Positions 1 to 9,972 of a stretch of 64,000 bases of DNA are shown piece by piece (position 1 is the first letter of the stretch; each line of letters starts with the position of its first letter). Source of the stretch: Leucocoprinus leucothites (lineage: Eukaryota > Basidiomycota > Agaricomycetes > Agaricales > Agaricaceae); NCBI GenBank assembly GCA_013368445.1, contig JAACJO010000045.1, positions 62,001 to 126,000 on the forward strand. The letters are read 5' to 3'. A program made the position numbers and the translations under genes. The notes under the pieces are model-generated. The model ran no database searches and was not told where the DNA came from. It saw only the letters and a program-made list of their open reading frames with translations.

Positions 1-1366
1 ATGGCATTAGCTGTGAAATCGTTAATTTCAATGATATAGTCAATATATTGGGCAACTGTATAGACATTAAGGAACCCTACTATAAGACCCTAGTGTAACA
101 CACACACTTGCGAAAGCACAGCACATTCACAAAATGACCATTAATGATCAAGAGTAACAAGAGGCTACAGGATGATGTTGAGACTTAGCAAAAGTGGTTG
201 GGATGTGTACCCTATAACCCTTTGTGATCTTAGCCTCTAACCTGGGTATTGATCCAGTCGAAGTCTTTCTTGAAGGAACAATGATGGACTAACTAATCAG
301 AGATCAAAGGCTTAGCCTTCTGATCTGGACAGGCACTTGTACATATTCGTAGAAGTCCTATCTTTTTAAACATTGCTCCAGCAGAAGTAGACCCTTTTGC
401 AAAAGATGGAGAAATTCTGCATGGGCACTGAATAACCCACTTGATTATAGAACCAGATTAGTGGAAACTAACAGGATGTGTCAGCACTTGACTACTGACT
501 AGTAGACATTGTTACAGTCAGGAATAAGCTTTTGCAGAATAAGACAACCATCAGCAGTGATAGAAATCTCATGATATCAGAGGAGCAGGAGTAAGTATGC
601 CTTTGCAAAAGGATGTGTCAGCACTTAAACCCCAAAGAAAACCCAGAGATACTCCTATTGGACAACCTTTCAATAAATCTCCTTTTATTATCAACAATGT
701 GTATGCATCATCCATGTAATTACTCCTTTAGTACTTTTGCAAAACCAATATAAACCTTTCTCAAGTGTATAGTCTAGAAAGGGAATCTCACCTGCTAAGG
801 CTACACTTAGAGACTGTCCCACACAACATATCTGAGTGAGTAGTAAAAAGTGTATTGAGTGCCCTTCAGTCATAGACCATTAAAGAATTGGAAAACACCT
901 TTCGAGAAAGAACATTACTGCAAGATTCATATAAGTTCAGAGTGTGAAGAAGTCTGGAAAAGACTTATAAGCTGTATATTGCATCTAGTATCCAGGAGTG
1001 GTACTAGTCAGTGTCAGTTGTATTGTGATAGAGCCAAGTGTTAGGGAAAGTAACAATTCATGAATACTGGTCTATTACACTTCTGCATCCTAAGAGACTT
1101 GTAGTTGTATAGTGTCATATAACAGGGATCATCGAGTATCTTTTGTGAACTGGTCATTCCATTACAAACCAGTCTACAGACAACTCCCATTATCTTTCAT
1201 TATCAATCTTTATGCTTCCGTAAAACATCCTTCTTTATTGATTAACCTCCCATGAACTTACATTGAGTTTAGGAGTGTTGGTTGTTATTGTTATTAACAT
1301 TACCTATCATTCACTATCTGACTACATTCCCTTTATTACATTAACAATCACATTTCTGCCTCTTCA
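1..1366 (+). repeat. 5' LTR of gypsy element 2 (cut by window edge)
   Basis: This stretch matches, in reverse complement, the repeat at 31301-32678 over its whole length. Comparison of the two fixes the outer ends of the repeat as TGTTACAG and CCTCTTCA, so it has the TG...CA ends of an LTR. The first 17 or so bases are missing because the window starts inside it. It is followed by the leader and gag-pol of element 2, which resume at 9583 after the nested element 1. A 61-codon reading frame at 859-1044 is shared by both copies, but it is an LTR feature and not a recognisable gene. Confidence 0.8.
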
Positions 1367-1532
1367 ACAGTTTCAGATAGTTAGTATTTAAGGACCTGGT
1401 ATTAGGAAGATTAAATGCAAGTTTAATCTTTCCTTTGTTTTCTGGACTACTTGTGTTTACTTGCCCTGACTTGAATTCACCTGTATCATTGTTGTTGTCT
1501 CAAACCTCACACTACCTTAGACTTACTTCAAG
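1367..1532 (+). other. Leader of element 2, left of the nested element 1
   Basis: Non-coding, AT-rich sequence between the LTR end and the insertion point of element 1. The last five bases (1528-1532, TCAAG) are the left target duplication of element 1, and the leader continues at 9583. No convincing primer binding site starts directly at the LTR edge; a TGG-initiated stretch near 1398 is a weak candidate. Confidence 0.6.
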
Positions 1533-2194
1533 TGTTATGTATATTGATTATATCTAGCATTTGTTCCATCTATAATATGAAGTTGATATTAGCTTTACTT
1601 AAGTAATATCGCAATTATATTTCTTCTTATTTGTTCTTGTATTTTCTCATTAGTTTTGACTTGTTTACTTTGTCTGATTATGACTCATTATGACTTGTTT
1701 GGTTTTGTTTGTATTTTGATGACATGTGATTGTTAAATATAGCTGCGCTATATTTGGACTTACCTTGTGATCGATCAAATGATCAAAGAAGAACTTCTTT
1801 AGAAGAACTTCTAAAGCTTCTTTGACAAATTGCGTCTTATATAGTTTAATTAGCGTTAAGGAAGCTGTACGCTTCTCTTCTTTCATTAGAAGCCCTTAGC
1901 CCTAGTTAATAATAGATACCGACTTGTATCGTATATAAGTTGTCGACATCTACCAAGGAGAAACATTGTTTCTACTTGGTTAGGTGGAGACTCAATACGA
2001 GCCTTTATCTATACAAAGTCGAATTGAACTTAAGCTCTAAGATCTCAATTACTAAAGTCTTAACTCTATAATCGCCGTATTATAACTCTGACTTAGTAAA
2101 CGACTTTGTCGCTTACCAAGAAGGAGTCCCCTTTGATAAGATCAACTCGATACTTATTGCGCCAGCTTAGGACCGGGCCGGCGTCACTATAACA
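1533..2194 (+). repeat. 5' LTR of element 1
   Basis: It begins TGTTATGTATATTG and ends with GTCACTATAACA. It is nearly identical to 8926-9577 but carries an extra 10 bp near 1750. The 3' end contains a GC-rich block (about 2163-2190) whose reverse complement reappears as an isolated fragment at 13151-13186. Confidence 0.93.
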
Positions 2195-2761
2195 TTAAGT
2201 AGAAACGATCCTTCTCTGTTAGCACAGAGCTGTTACTTTGCCCAGTAACCCAACAACATTGCAAACACTGTCGATTTGGGTTATCGTGGTTATCGCACAA
2301 GCTGTCCCAAAACTATTGTGCATAACAACGAAGAGAGGGTCGACACACATTGCCAACTAGTGGAATAGTTGAGGATCACTCTTATTGATCTGAGCGATTA
2401 CCCATGCTCTTAAAACATTTGGAGGCTTGTGAGAGCTAAGGTCGTTGTACCTGAATCTCAAATAAGATACCAGACCCGAGGGTAGATACTCAGAAGGGAG
2501 AAATTTGCTAGAAAGTTTGGCATATCTCTGAAGAATACCAGACCCGAGGGTAAATACTTGGAAGACAGTTTATCTGTTGAAAGTCTTAAGAGACTATAAA
2601 TACACAGTCCTAGTGACTATAAAGGTGAGTCCATAGTGACTATAAACTAATTTTCCAACCACGGCAGAATCAAACTGCAAGTGTGATAATTGTCTTAAGG
2701 ACAATTTACCATTTAAGACCATACCAGGTGTCTCTATAAGCACCCATAAACATAGTCCACA
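2195..2761 (+). other. Untranslated leader of element 1
   Basis: No gene is seen between the LTR and gag. A 24-bp sequence starting ATACCAGACCCGAGGG occurs twice (2467-2490 and 2535-2558) with one mismatch, and AGTGACTATAAA also occurs twice (about 2611 and 2635). A TGG-type primer binding site is not evident at the LTR edge, so the primer is unknown; self-priming or a mutated site are both possible. Confidence 0.5.
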
Positions 2762-4975
2762 ATAGACCCAGCAGAGTTTGCAAGACAAGTTGAAATCTTC
2801 GCAAGAAGAGAATTTCCAGAAGAATCCTACAGTACCTACTACAGTGAAACCCGAAGAACAAGGTTCTACAGAAGTAAAGGATCAGGAAGATTCTATTACA
2901 TCAAAGAACATGAAGGGAAAGTTGCCTACGTCCCAATCAAGAAAGAACAAGAAGGAGTCCTTGAAGCCGAATACGCAGCACTTTGTCACAAGCAACTTCA
3001 CAGAACTGTCAAACAACAAATCGAAAGAGGAGCTGGTCTTGAAGAACTTCGAGACGTTACCCAAGAACAGTACGAAGAAGAAGCAAAAAGAAGACAAACT
3101 CCATTTCCAGAAACCCCTGCAGAATCTAGCAGGACCATCGAACCAGAACCAATCCTTGACATTACCCCAAGAACTGAAGACACCTCACAAGACAATCATT
3201 CAGAGCCCAGAATTGACACTCCAAGTTCAGAAGAATCTGAATTTGACGAAGAAGACGAAGAAGAAGATGAAGAAGGAACAGATAGTGGAGAAAGAAGCCA
3301 ACAAGAATCTGAAGGAAATCAAACAGAAGAGGAAGCAGAAGCACTCGCAAGGGCAATCGACAATCTCAAACTTAAATCCCCAGAGAAACCCAGACTCGAT
3401 AGACCCCCTTCTTACTCCTCGAGCCCAGCCTTTGGACATAGCCCAAGGTTCCTCAGTCCCATTACGAACCCTATCCCCTTTAGCTTTACTAATTCCCCCA
3501 CCGGTATTGCCAGTACCAGTACCTTACCAACAACCAATCCCAACATTACTACAGCCAGTACCACCATCACCGTACCCGCTAACACCCAAACAAAAGGGAA
3601 AGCAAAGGCAGTTGTCACCAACACAGGAGGTTCTTATCGAAGAAGCCCCACACTGCCACCACCAAATCCACAAGGAGGACCACCAAGTCCCAGAGGTAAT
3701 CCGCCTGGAGGACCAGGAGGACCAGGAGGACCAGGAGGAGGACCACCAAATCCTAATCCAAACCCCCCGCCAAACCCAATGGCACAACCTCAAGCAGGAT
3801 TCCAGCTTAAGTACCCAAAGCCCAACAGGTTTGATGGCAACCCAAGCTATTACAGACCATGGATGGCCAAAGTCGAACTCTACTTCGACTCATATGGTGT
3901 CACAGATGACCAATCAAGAGTCAACTACACCCTTGGATTACTCGATGGAGCTGCCAAGTTATGGCAACAGGATTACAGACTTAGTCAAGCAACTGCAGCT
4001 ACCCAAGCAGGATACACCCCACACACCTTCGATGAATTCAAGGATGCACTTGAACAGTCATTTGCTCCAACACAACAGAGCTTTGAGGCTGAGAGAGAGC
4101 TCCGCTATTATAGACAACGAAACAAATACATTGAAGAATACATCGCCAATTTTTCCGTCCTCGCCTCACGTGCAGGACTTACTGACAGCACTTCTCTCTG
4201 ATCCTACTTCACCGAAGGACTTGACAATGATGTCAGATTCGAAGCAATCCGAGCTGACCCCCAAACCCTCGCAGAATGGAACACAGCTGCAAGGCAGGCA
4301 TACAAAGTTGTCCAAGAGCAAAGGAGATACCGCATTGGAAATTCTAATCCAGGATCTTCAAACAGATCAAGAAAGACCAAAAAGAATAGTAGACAACACG
4401 GATCCCAACCACGATATAATGACGTCTATAGTCAACCCCTATCTAGACCCAGACGATCCGAGTGGGACATGGATATCGACAGAATATCAAGAGGAATATA
4501 CCGATTATCAATCGAAGATGATCGGGAAGCAGACGATGGAGGTATATACGAACTTGGTGCAGAGGATGATGATAATCCTGAAGAAGAGGAGAGTGAAGGA
4601 GAAGACATCAACCAAACGTACAATGAAGGACCAAGCAACACAGACAGAGATGTCTATGGGTCACTATACTCCCACATCATCAATAACGTTCTCACTGACG
4701 AACAAAGAATTGCACTCAAGAGAGGAGAATGCTTCTTCTGCCACAAGAAAGGACATTTCGCTAAATCTTGTCCGGCAAGGAAGGTTTGGTTTAAGTCAAG
4801 AGGAAAGACAAACATGGGATCGAAGCAGACGCAGAAGTCCCAGTCCAAACCGAAACAAGGGAATCATAGACCTTTCAAGCCTAAAAGGAAAGATCCAGAC
4901 GCCATGGTTTACGAAATAGAACAAGCTAGTGATGAAGACGACCCGTTTCAAGAATACTCAAATGAAAATTTTTGA
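2762..4975 (+). pseudogene. gag: gag of element 1 (capsid and zinc-knuckle protein), broken
   Basis: The true gag frame is open from 2756, with a highly charged N-terminal half, a Gly/Pro-rich hinge (about 3640-3778), a retrotransposon gag/capsid domain (about 3779-4330, aromatic-rich, typical of Ty3/gypsy) and one CCHC zinc knuckle near 4732-4775 (C-x2-C-x4-H-x4-C). Gag would package the element RNA in cytoplasmic particles. Two defects are visible. There is no ATG before 3779: the likely start codon position at 2762 reads ATA. A TGA at 4199-4201 interrupts the capsid domain at a position that reads as Trp if one base is changed. A different frame stays open over 2778-4919 but is Lys/Gln/Pro-rich, starts only with TTG and has no recognisable domain. 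Confidence 0.85.
4966..4972 (+). other. Probable -1 ribosomal frameshift site, gag to pol
   Basis: The heptamer A AAT TTT lies in the correct gag phase and is followed at once by the gag stop TGA (4973-4975). Slipping back one base enters the pol frame, which is open from there into the protease. This fits the X XXY YYZ rule for -1 frameshifting. No downstream pseudoknot was worked out. Confidence 0.65.
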
Positions 4976-7509
4976 GTACTCACAAAGATCAGATAGACAT
5001 CATCAATCTTCAATCAAACAAAGGATTAACAGTACATGTACCAATATTGCTCCATACAACTAGAGCAAAACACAATCTACAAGCACTACTAGACTCAGGA
5101 GCTAGTGGAGAATTCATCGACCCACAACTAGTCGATACCTGCAACTTGCCAAAATTCAAGATGAAAAAGGCAATCAAAATCCGTAATGCCGATGGAACAC
5201 AAAACCTATCAGGAAGTTGTACGATTTACATGGATGACATCCTTATCCATGCGAAAGCTAAGGAACAACTCGAGAGACTTACTAAACAAGTCTTGAAGAT
5301 TCTACAACAGAATGAGTTGTATTTAAAGACTGAGAAATGCGAATTCGAAAAGCAACGCCTAGAGTACCTCGGAGTTATCATAACTCCTGACTCTATTGAG
5401 ATGGACCCCATTAAACTTAAGGGAATACAGGATTGGCCTGTACCCAAGTCTGTCCAAAATATCCGACAATTCATTGGATTTTGCAACTTCTATCACAAAT
5501 TCATTCATAACTTCTCAGCTATCGCACAACCACTTAATGCATTACTTTGTAAAACAACGAAATTCGAATAGAACCCAGAAGCACAGAAAAGCTTTGAGAA
5601 GCTCAAGGAACAATTCCTTAAGCAACCTATACTTCAAATAGTTGATGAATCAAAGCCATTCGAAATCGAATGTGATGCTTCCGCATTTGCTACTGGTGCA
5701 GTACTACTCCAAAGAGATTCAAATGGAGATAAGCACCCTGTGGCTTATTATTCACAAACCCTTAACCCTGCGGAACAAAACTATCATGTGTCTGACCAAG
5801 AATTCCTTGCTATTATTAGAGCACTAAAGGAATGGCGACACTACCTTGAAGGATCAGCACACCCTATCATCATATGGTCTGATCACGAGAATCTCACCAG
5901 ATGGCGAGAACCACAACAATTAAATCAAAGACAAGCTAGATGGATGCTATATATGACACGCTTCCATTACTCCATAAAGCACTTGGCTGGCAACAAAAAT
6001 ACTCTTGCCGATGCATTGAGTAGAAGACCAGACCTAGTCCCAGATGGAAAGGATAACGAAGATCTAGTTGCGATACCATCAGAAAAATTCATTAACTTCC
6101 TTTCTGAGGAAATTAAAGAAGAAATTAAAAATAAACAAAAGAAGATCAACCCATCTGAAAGATTCACAGAAGATGATGGCATTTATAAATATCAGGGAAG
6201 ACATGTGATACCTGAAGATCCCGAACTAAAAAGAAGACTTCTACAACGTGTACATGATCACGAGACATCAGGACACCTAGGAACAGCCGAAACGTTCCGT
6301 AAACTATCTAAATTAGTTTACTGGCCTGAAATGAACACATATGTTCAGAATTACATGAAAGGATGCCCTATTTGTCAACAGTACAAAATCAACCGTCATC
6401 CAGTTAAACCACCAATGCAACCGATTAAAGGCCCTTCTTCTACAAGGCCCTTTTCCCAAATATCCATGGATCTTATCACAGATCTACCACCTGACGATGG
6501 ATATGATTGTATATTGTCCATAGTGGACCATGGACTTACGAAAGGGATAATCCTAACTCCAACAAAGAAAACAGTAAATGCTGATGGCATTGCTGAAATT
6601 CTTATTGACAAAGTATTTTCGAAATACGGAACACCCAATAAATTAATCTCAGATCGAGATCCACGATTTGCTGCTAAATCAATGCAAAAACTATACGAAA
6701 AACTCAATATTACCCCAGCCCTGTCTACAGCATACCATCCACAGACAGACGGAACTACCAAAAGGTACAACCAAGAAATCGAGTTTTACTTAGCAGTTTA
6801 CACATCGCAAAACCCAACCATATGGAAACGAGCACTTCCAATGATTGAATTTGTACACAATATGAAACCCCATTCTGGAAGAAAACACTCACCATACGAA
6901 TTAATCCTAGGATATAACCCACAAGTGTTTATCTCAGACATAGAGACAGACACACCTTCTATCAATGAGAAGTCTCTATTCTTGGAACAAGTCCGAGAAG
7001 CAGCTTTAGAGGCACATGAACGAACACGTCTCATGATGGCTCAAAGAAAGAACCAACCATGGACACCATTCAAAGTAGGAGACTGAGTTTGGTTAGATAA
7101 CCGAAATCTCCCTTTACCCTATGCTTCTAAGAAGCTTAATCAAAGAAGAGAAGGTCCATTTACTATTATTAGAAAGACCTCTCCAGTCAACTACGAACTC
7201 AAACTACCACAAAAATGGAAGATTCACAACAAGTTCCATGCTTCACTTCTCATGCCAGTAACTGAGAATGACATTTATGGTAAACACAACCCTAAACCAC
7301 CACCTGTCCTAGTCTCAGGAGAAGAACAATACAAAGTCAAAGCAGTCCTAAACCATAGAACTTGCAAACTACATTCCGGAACAAAAATAGAATACCTAAT
7401 TCGTTGGAAAGGATACGGACCAACTGAAGACTCATGGGAACCAGAGAAAAATCTTGAAAATTCAGAAGAAATAATTCAAGAGTATAAAAGCAAACACAAT
7501 CTCTCTTAA
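4972..7509 (+). pseudogene. pol: pol of element 1: protease, deleted RT, RNase H, integrase, chromodomain
   Basis: One frame runs through the whole region. In order it holds an aspartic protease (LLDSGASGEF at about 5092), a sequence jump at about 5215, the reverse transcriptase palm motif YMDD (5229-5240) with its thumb, RNase H (about 5650-6030), the integrase zinc-binding HHCC region (about 6250-6380), the integrase catalytic core (about 6450-6900) and a C-terminal chromodomain with a RWKGYG motif (about 7330-7500). The sequence passes from the protease tail straight to YMDD, so the first half of RT is deleted in frame. TAG at 5569-5571 and TGA at 7084-7086 both stand where Trp is expected. 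The chromodomain in this family is thought to guide integration to particular chromatin. Confidence 0.9.
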
Positions 7510-7525
7510 CGTTTCCCCAGCTTCA

Positions 7526-8875
7526 ATGACTACTTCAGAAGTCAGTGAACAACCAACAGTACCAGTCTTTGGAACTATTATTTGCGAATCGCCCTCACCT
7601 ATTACCCCTCCTACTACACCGACCGACACCATCAACGATGCGAACAAGGTTGAAGAAAGTCCTGGTCTTGCCTCATCGCAAGAACAAGGCACCAAATCCC
7701 CTGCCAGAGATAGTGCAGGCGGAGACACTAGTGGTGAAAACTCTTCACCCTATAAAGAGAATGCCACCCTATGACGAGCATTTCTTTGAGAACAGACAGC
7801 CGTTGACTTTCTGTCCGCCTACGGCAGCAATCCTAGACTCACTTCATATGTCTACAACATCAGGAATCGGATTGATGCTCTCGCTTCTGCAAGAAGTGAA
7901 TACAAGCGTCTCCAGGAAGAAATGGACTTCCATCTTAGTAACCTGGCACGCCATATCCCTAGGGGTCCCTATACTCAGAACATCGTCCGACGCATCCAAC
8001 GCACCGACCCGGACGGAGATTACTTCGCTACGCTCAAGCGTCAACAAGCTCCAGAGCGACGTGCACAGAATTCTGAGTGCGCCTCAGCTGATGACGAGGG
8101 AAAAACTTCCCCACCTAGCGTCAAACCTCAACAACATCATGATGTGGCTACACATAATGCCATATTACCGAATACACCCCCTCCAACGCCTACTAACGAG
8201 CCTCCTCGAAATACCAATCGAGACGCGACTCGCCCTGGACATACTAGTCGAACCTGCGACATATGTCACGGAATGGGTCATATCAAGACACTTTGCCCGG
8301 GATATCATTGCACCTGGTGCGACACTTTCACCCCCGGCCATTTCACCAAGTATTGTTCCCGAAATCCTTATAAAGGAATTGCTTGACGGGATCTACCCCC
8401 AGTCGCTCTAGCAGCACTTTCAATTACCGAAGGAGTCGATGCCGCCAAGGCTCTTGCTCTGCAGTCCATCTCCGGATCTGCCAGAATACAGCCCCGACAG
8501 TCCGGCGTACCAACCGGCAATCACGGCGCCCCCATCACCGATGCCGTCGGACTTCGATCCGAATGACATAATCCAACATCCATGGCCGTTAACACCACCT
8601 CCCTCGGTCCAACCTACAACCCTACTTTTACACCGCGACGAGGTCGTAAACCCGCACCATGAGGAAGACAATATGGTCATCTCCAGACCTCAGTCCGTTC
8701 CTCCCATCCAAACCATCGAGGATGCAGTCCGAGTGGACATCCCCATCACGGTCGAACTTCTCGCATCTATGAAGGAGAACGCCCCCTTACACCCCCATAC
8801 GAAGATGGCAATTATGAATCTCATTACGATGATGAAGCCAACTTCAACATAGACGGTGAAGGTAATTTATCTTAG
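7526..8875 (+). pseudogene. Extra 3' ORF of element 1 with two zinc knuckles
   Basis: A third coding region lies between the chromodomain and the 3' LTR. A short Ser/Thr/Pro-rich frame (7526-7774) is followed by a frame starting ATG at 7761. It appears to shift frame near 7812-7820 and continues to 8386 with a helical, charged segment and then two cysteine-histidine knuckles: C-x2-C-x4-H-x4-C (about 8257) and C-x2-C-x6-H-x4-C (about 8311). The same style of protein continues past a stop at 8384-8386 to an acidic C-terminus ending at 8873-8875. No membrane segment or envelope feature is seen. I take it to be a nucleic-acid-binding accessory protein; its function is unknown. Confidence 0.65.
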
Positions 8876-8908
8876 TGACTTAGATAGTTACTAAGATGTG
8901 GACATCTT

Positions 8909-8925
8909 AGCTAGGAAAGGGATAA
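8909..8925 (+). other. Polypurine tract of element 1
   Basis: A purine-rich run (AGGAAAGGGATAA) directly abuts the 3' LTR start at 8926, the expected place for plus-strand priming. Confidence 0.7.
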
Positions 8926-9577
8926 TGTTATGTATATTGATTATATCTAGCATTTGTTCCATCTATAATACGAAGTCGATATTAGCTTTACTTAAGTAAT
9001 ATCGCAATTATGTTTCTTCTTATTTGTTCTTGTATTTTCTCATTAGTTTTGACTTGTTTACTTTGTCTGATTATGACTCGTTATGACTTGTTTGGTTTTG
9101 TTTGTATTTTGATGACATGTGATTGTTAAATATAGCTGCGCCTTACCTTGTGATCGATCAAATGATCAAAGAAGAACTTCTTTAGAAGAACTTCTAAAGC
9201 TTCTTTGACAAATTGCGTCTTATATAGTTTAATTAGCATTAAGGAAGCTGTACGCTTCTCTTCTTTCATTAGAAGCCCTTAGCCCTAGTTAATAATAGAT
9301 ACCGACTTGTATCATATATAAGTTGTCGACATCTACCAAGGAGAAACATTGTTTCTACTTGGTTAGGTGGAGACTCAATACGAGCCTTTATCTATACAAA
9401 GTCGAATTGAACTTAAGCTCTAAGATCTCAATTACTAAAGTCTTAACTCTATAATCGCCGTATTATAACTCTGACTTAGTAAACGACTTTGTCGCTTACC
9501 AAGAAGGAGTCCCCTTTGATAAGATCAACTCGATACTTATCGCGCCAGCTTAGGACCGGGCCGGCGTCACTATAACA
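8926..9577 (+). repeat. 3' LTR of element 1
   Basis: It matches 1533-2194 and is followed by the target duplication TCAAG at 9578-9582. It lacks 10 bp present in the 5' copy. Confidence 0.93.
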
Positions 9578-9582
9578 TCAAG

Positions 9583-9972
9583 TCTTTTTGGCCTTCTCTT
9601 ACTGGGCTTTTGAGAATACTCAAGCTCATTAATTGAAGTAGGTTAAAGACCAGTTAGCCACTGTCTTATGTAACCCAATCACATGTTGTGACACATACAT
9701 AACATTACTAGGCACTCTGACTGTAAATCTTAACAATAAGATTAAACTTCCTACTGTGCCGATTCCAGTAGTATTCCCACAACAAATCTATTGCATTTAG
9801 TTCTCACTGCCTAGTTGCTGTGCCATCCGACATCTCTTACAAGCTAGTATTGCTTTGCGCTACACCTGAGCAGAACACTGAACCAATCTATAACCAGCAA
9901 GCCTCTAATTAGGAATCACCCCCAAGAGTTATACATCACCCCTGGCGCATGCCAAAGAACTGACCTGATTCC
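9583..9972 (+). other. Leader of element 2, right of the nested element 1
   Basis: This sequence joins seamlessly to 1532 when element 1 and one copy of TCAAG are removed. No gene or clear motif is seen. Confidence 0.55.

Larger units (their letters stand above)
1533..9577 (+). mobile_element. Ty3/gypsy chromovirus element 1, full length
   Basis: Two LTRs of 662 and 652 bp begin TGTTATG and end ATAACA. They are flanked by the perfect 5-bp target duplication TCAAG (1528-1532 and 9578-9582), so both ends are certain. Inside are gag, protease, a deleted reverse transcriptase, RNase H, integrase with chromodomain, an extra 3' ORF and a polypurine tract. The LTRs differ by one 10-bp indel and roughly eight single-base changes noticed by eye, so the insertion is recent compared with element 3. 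The coding genes are already broken, so the copy could only have moved with proteins supplied from elsewhere, or it decayed after insertion. Confidence 0.93.

Noticed and set aside
2778..4919. A 713-codon open frame overlapping gag of element 1
   Set aside because: It starts at TTG, is dominated by Lys, Gln, Pro and Thr, and has no domain. The capsid and zinc-knuckle signatures lie in the next frame, so this one is a by-product.
7526..8875. Envelope-like gene in element 1
   Set aside because: There is no signal peptide, no membrane segment and no glycoprotein pattern; the Cys/His spacing is that of zinc knuckles.
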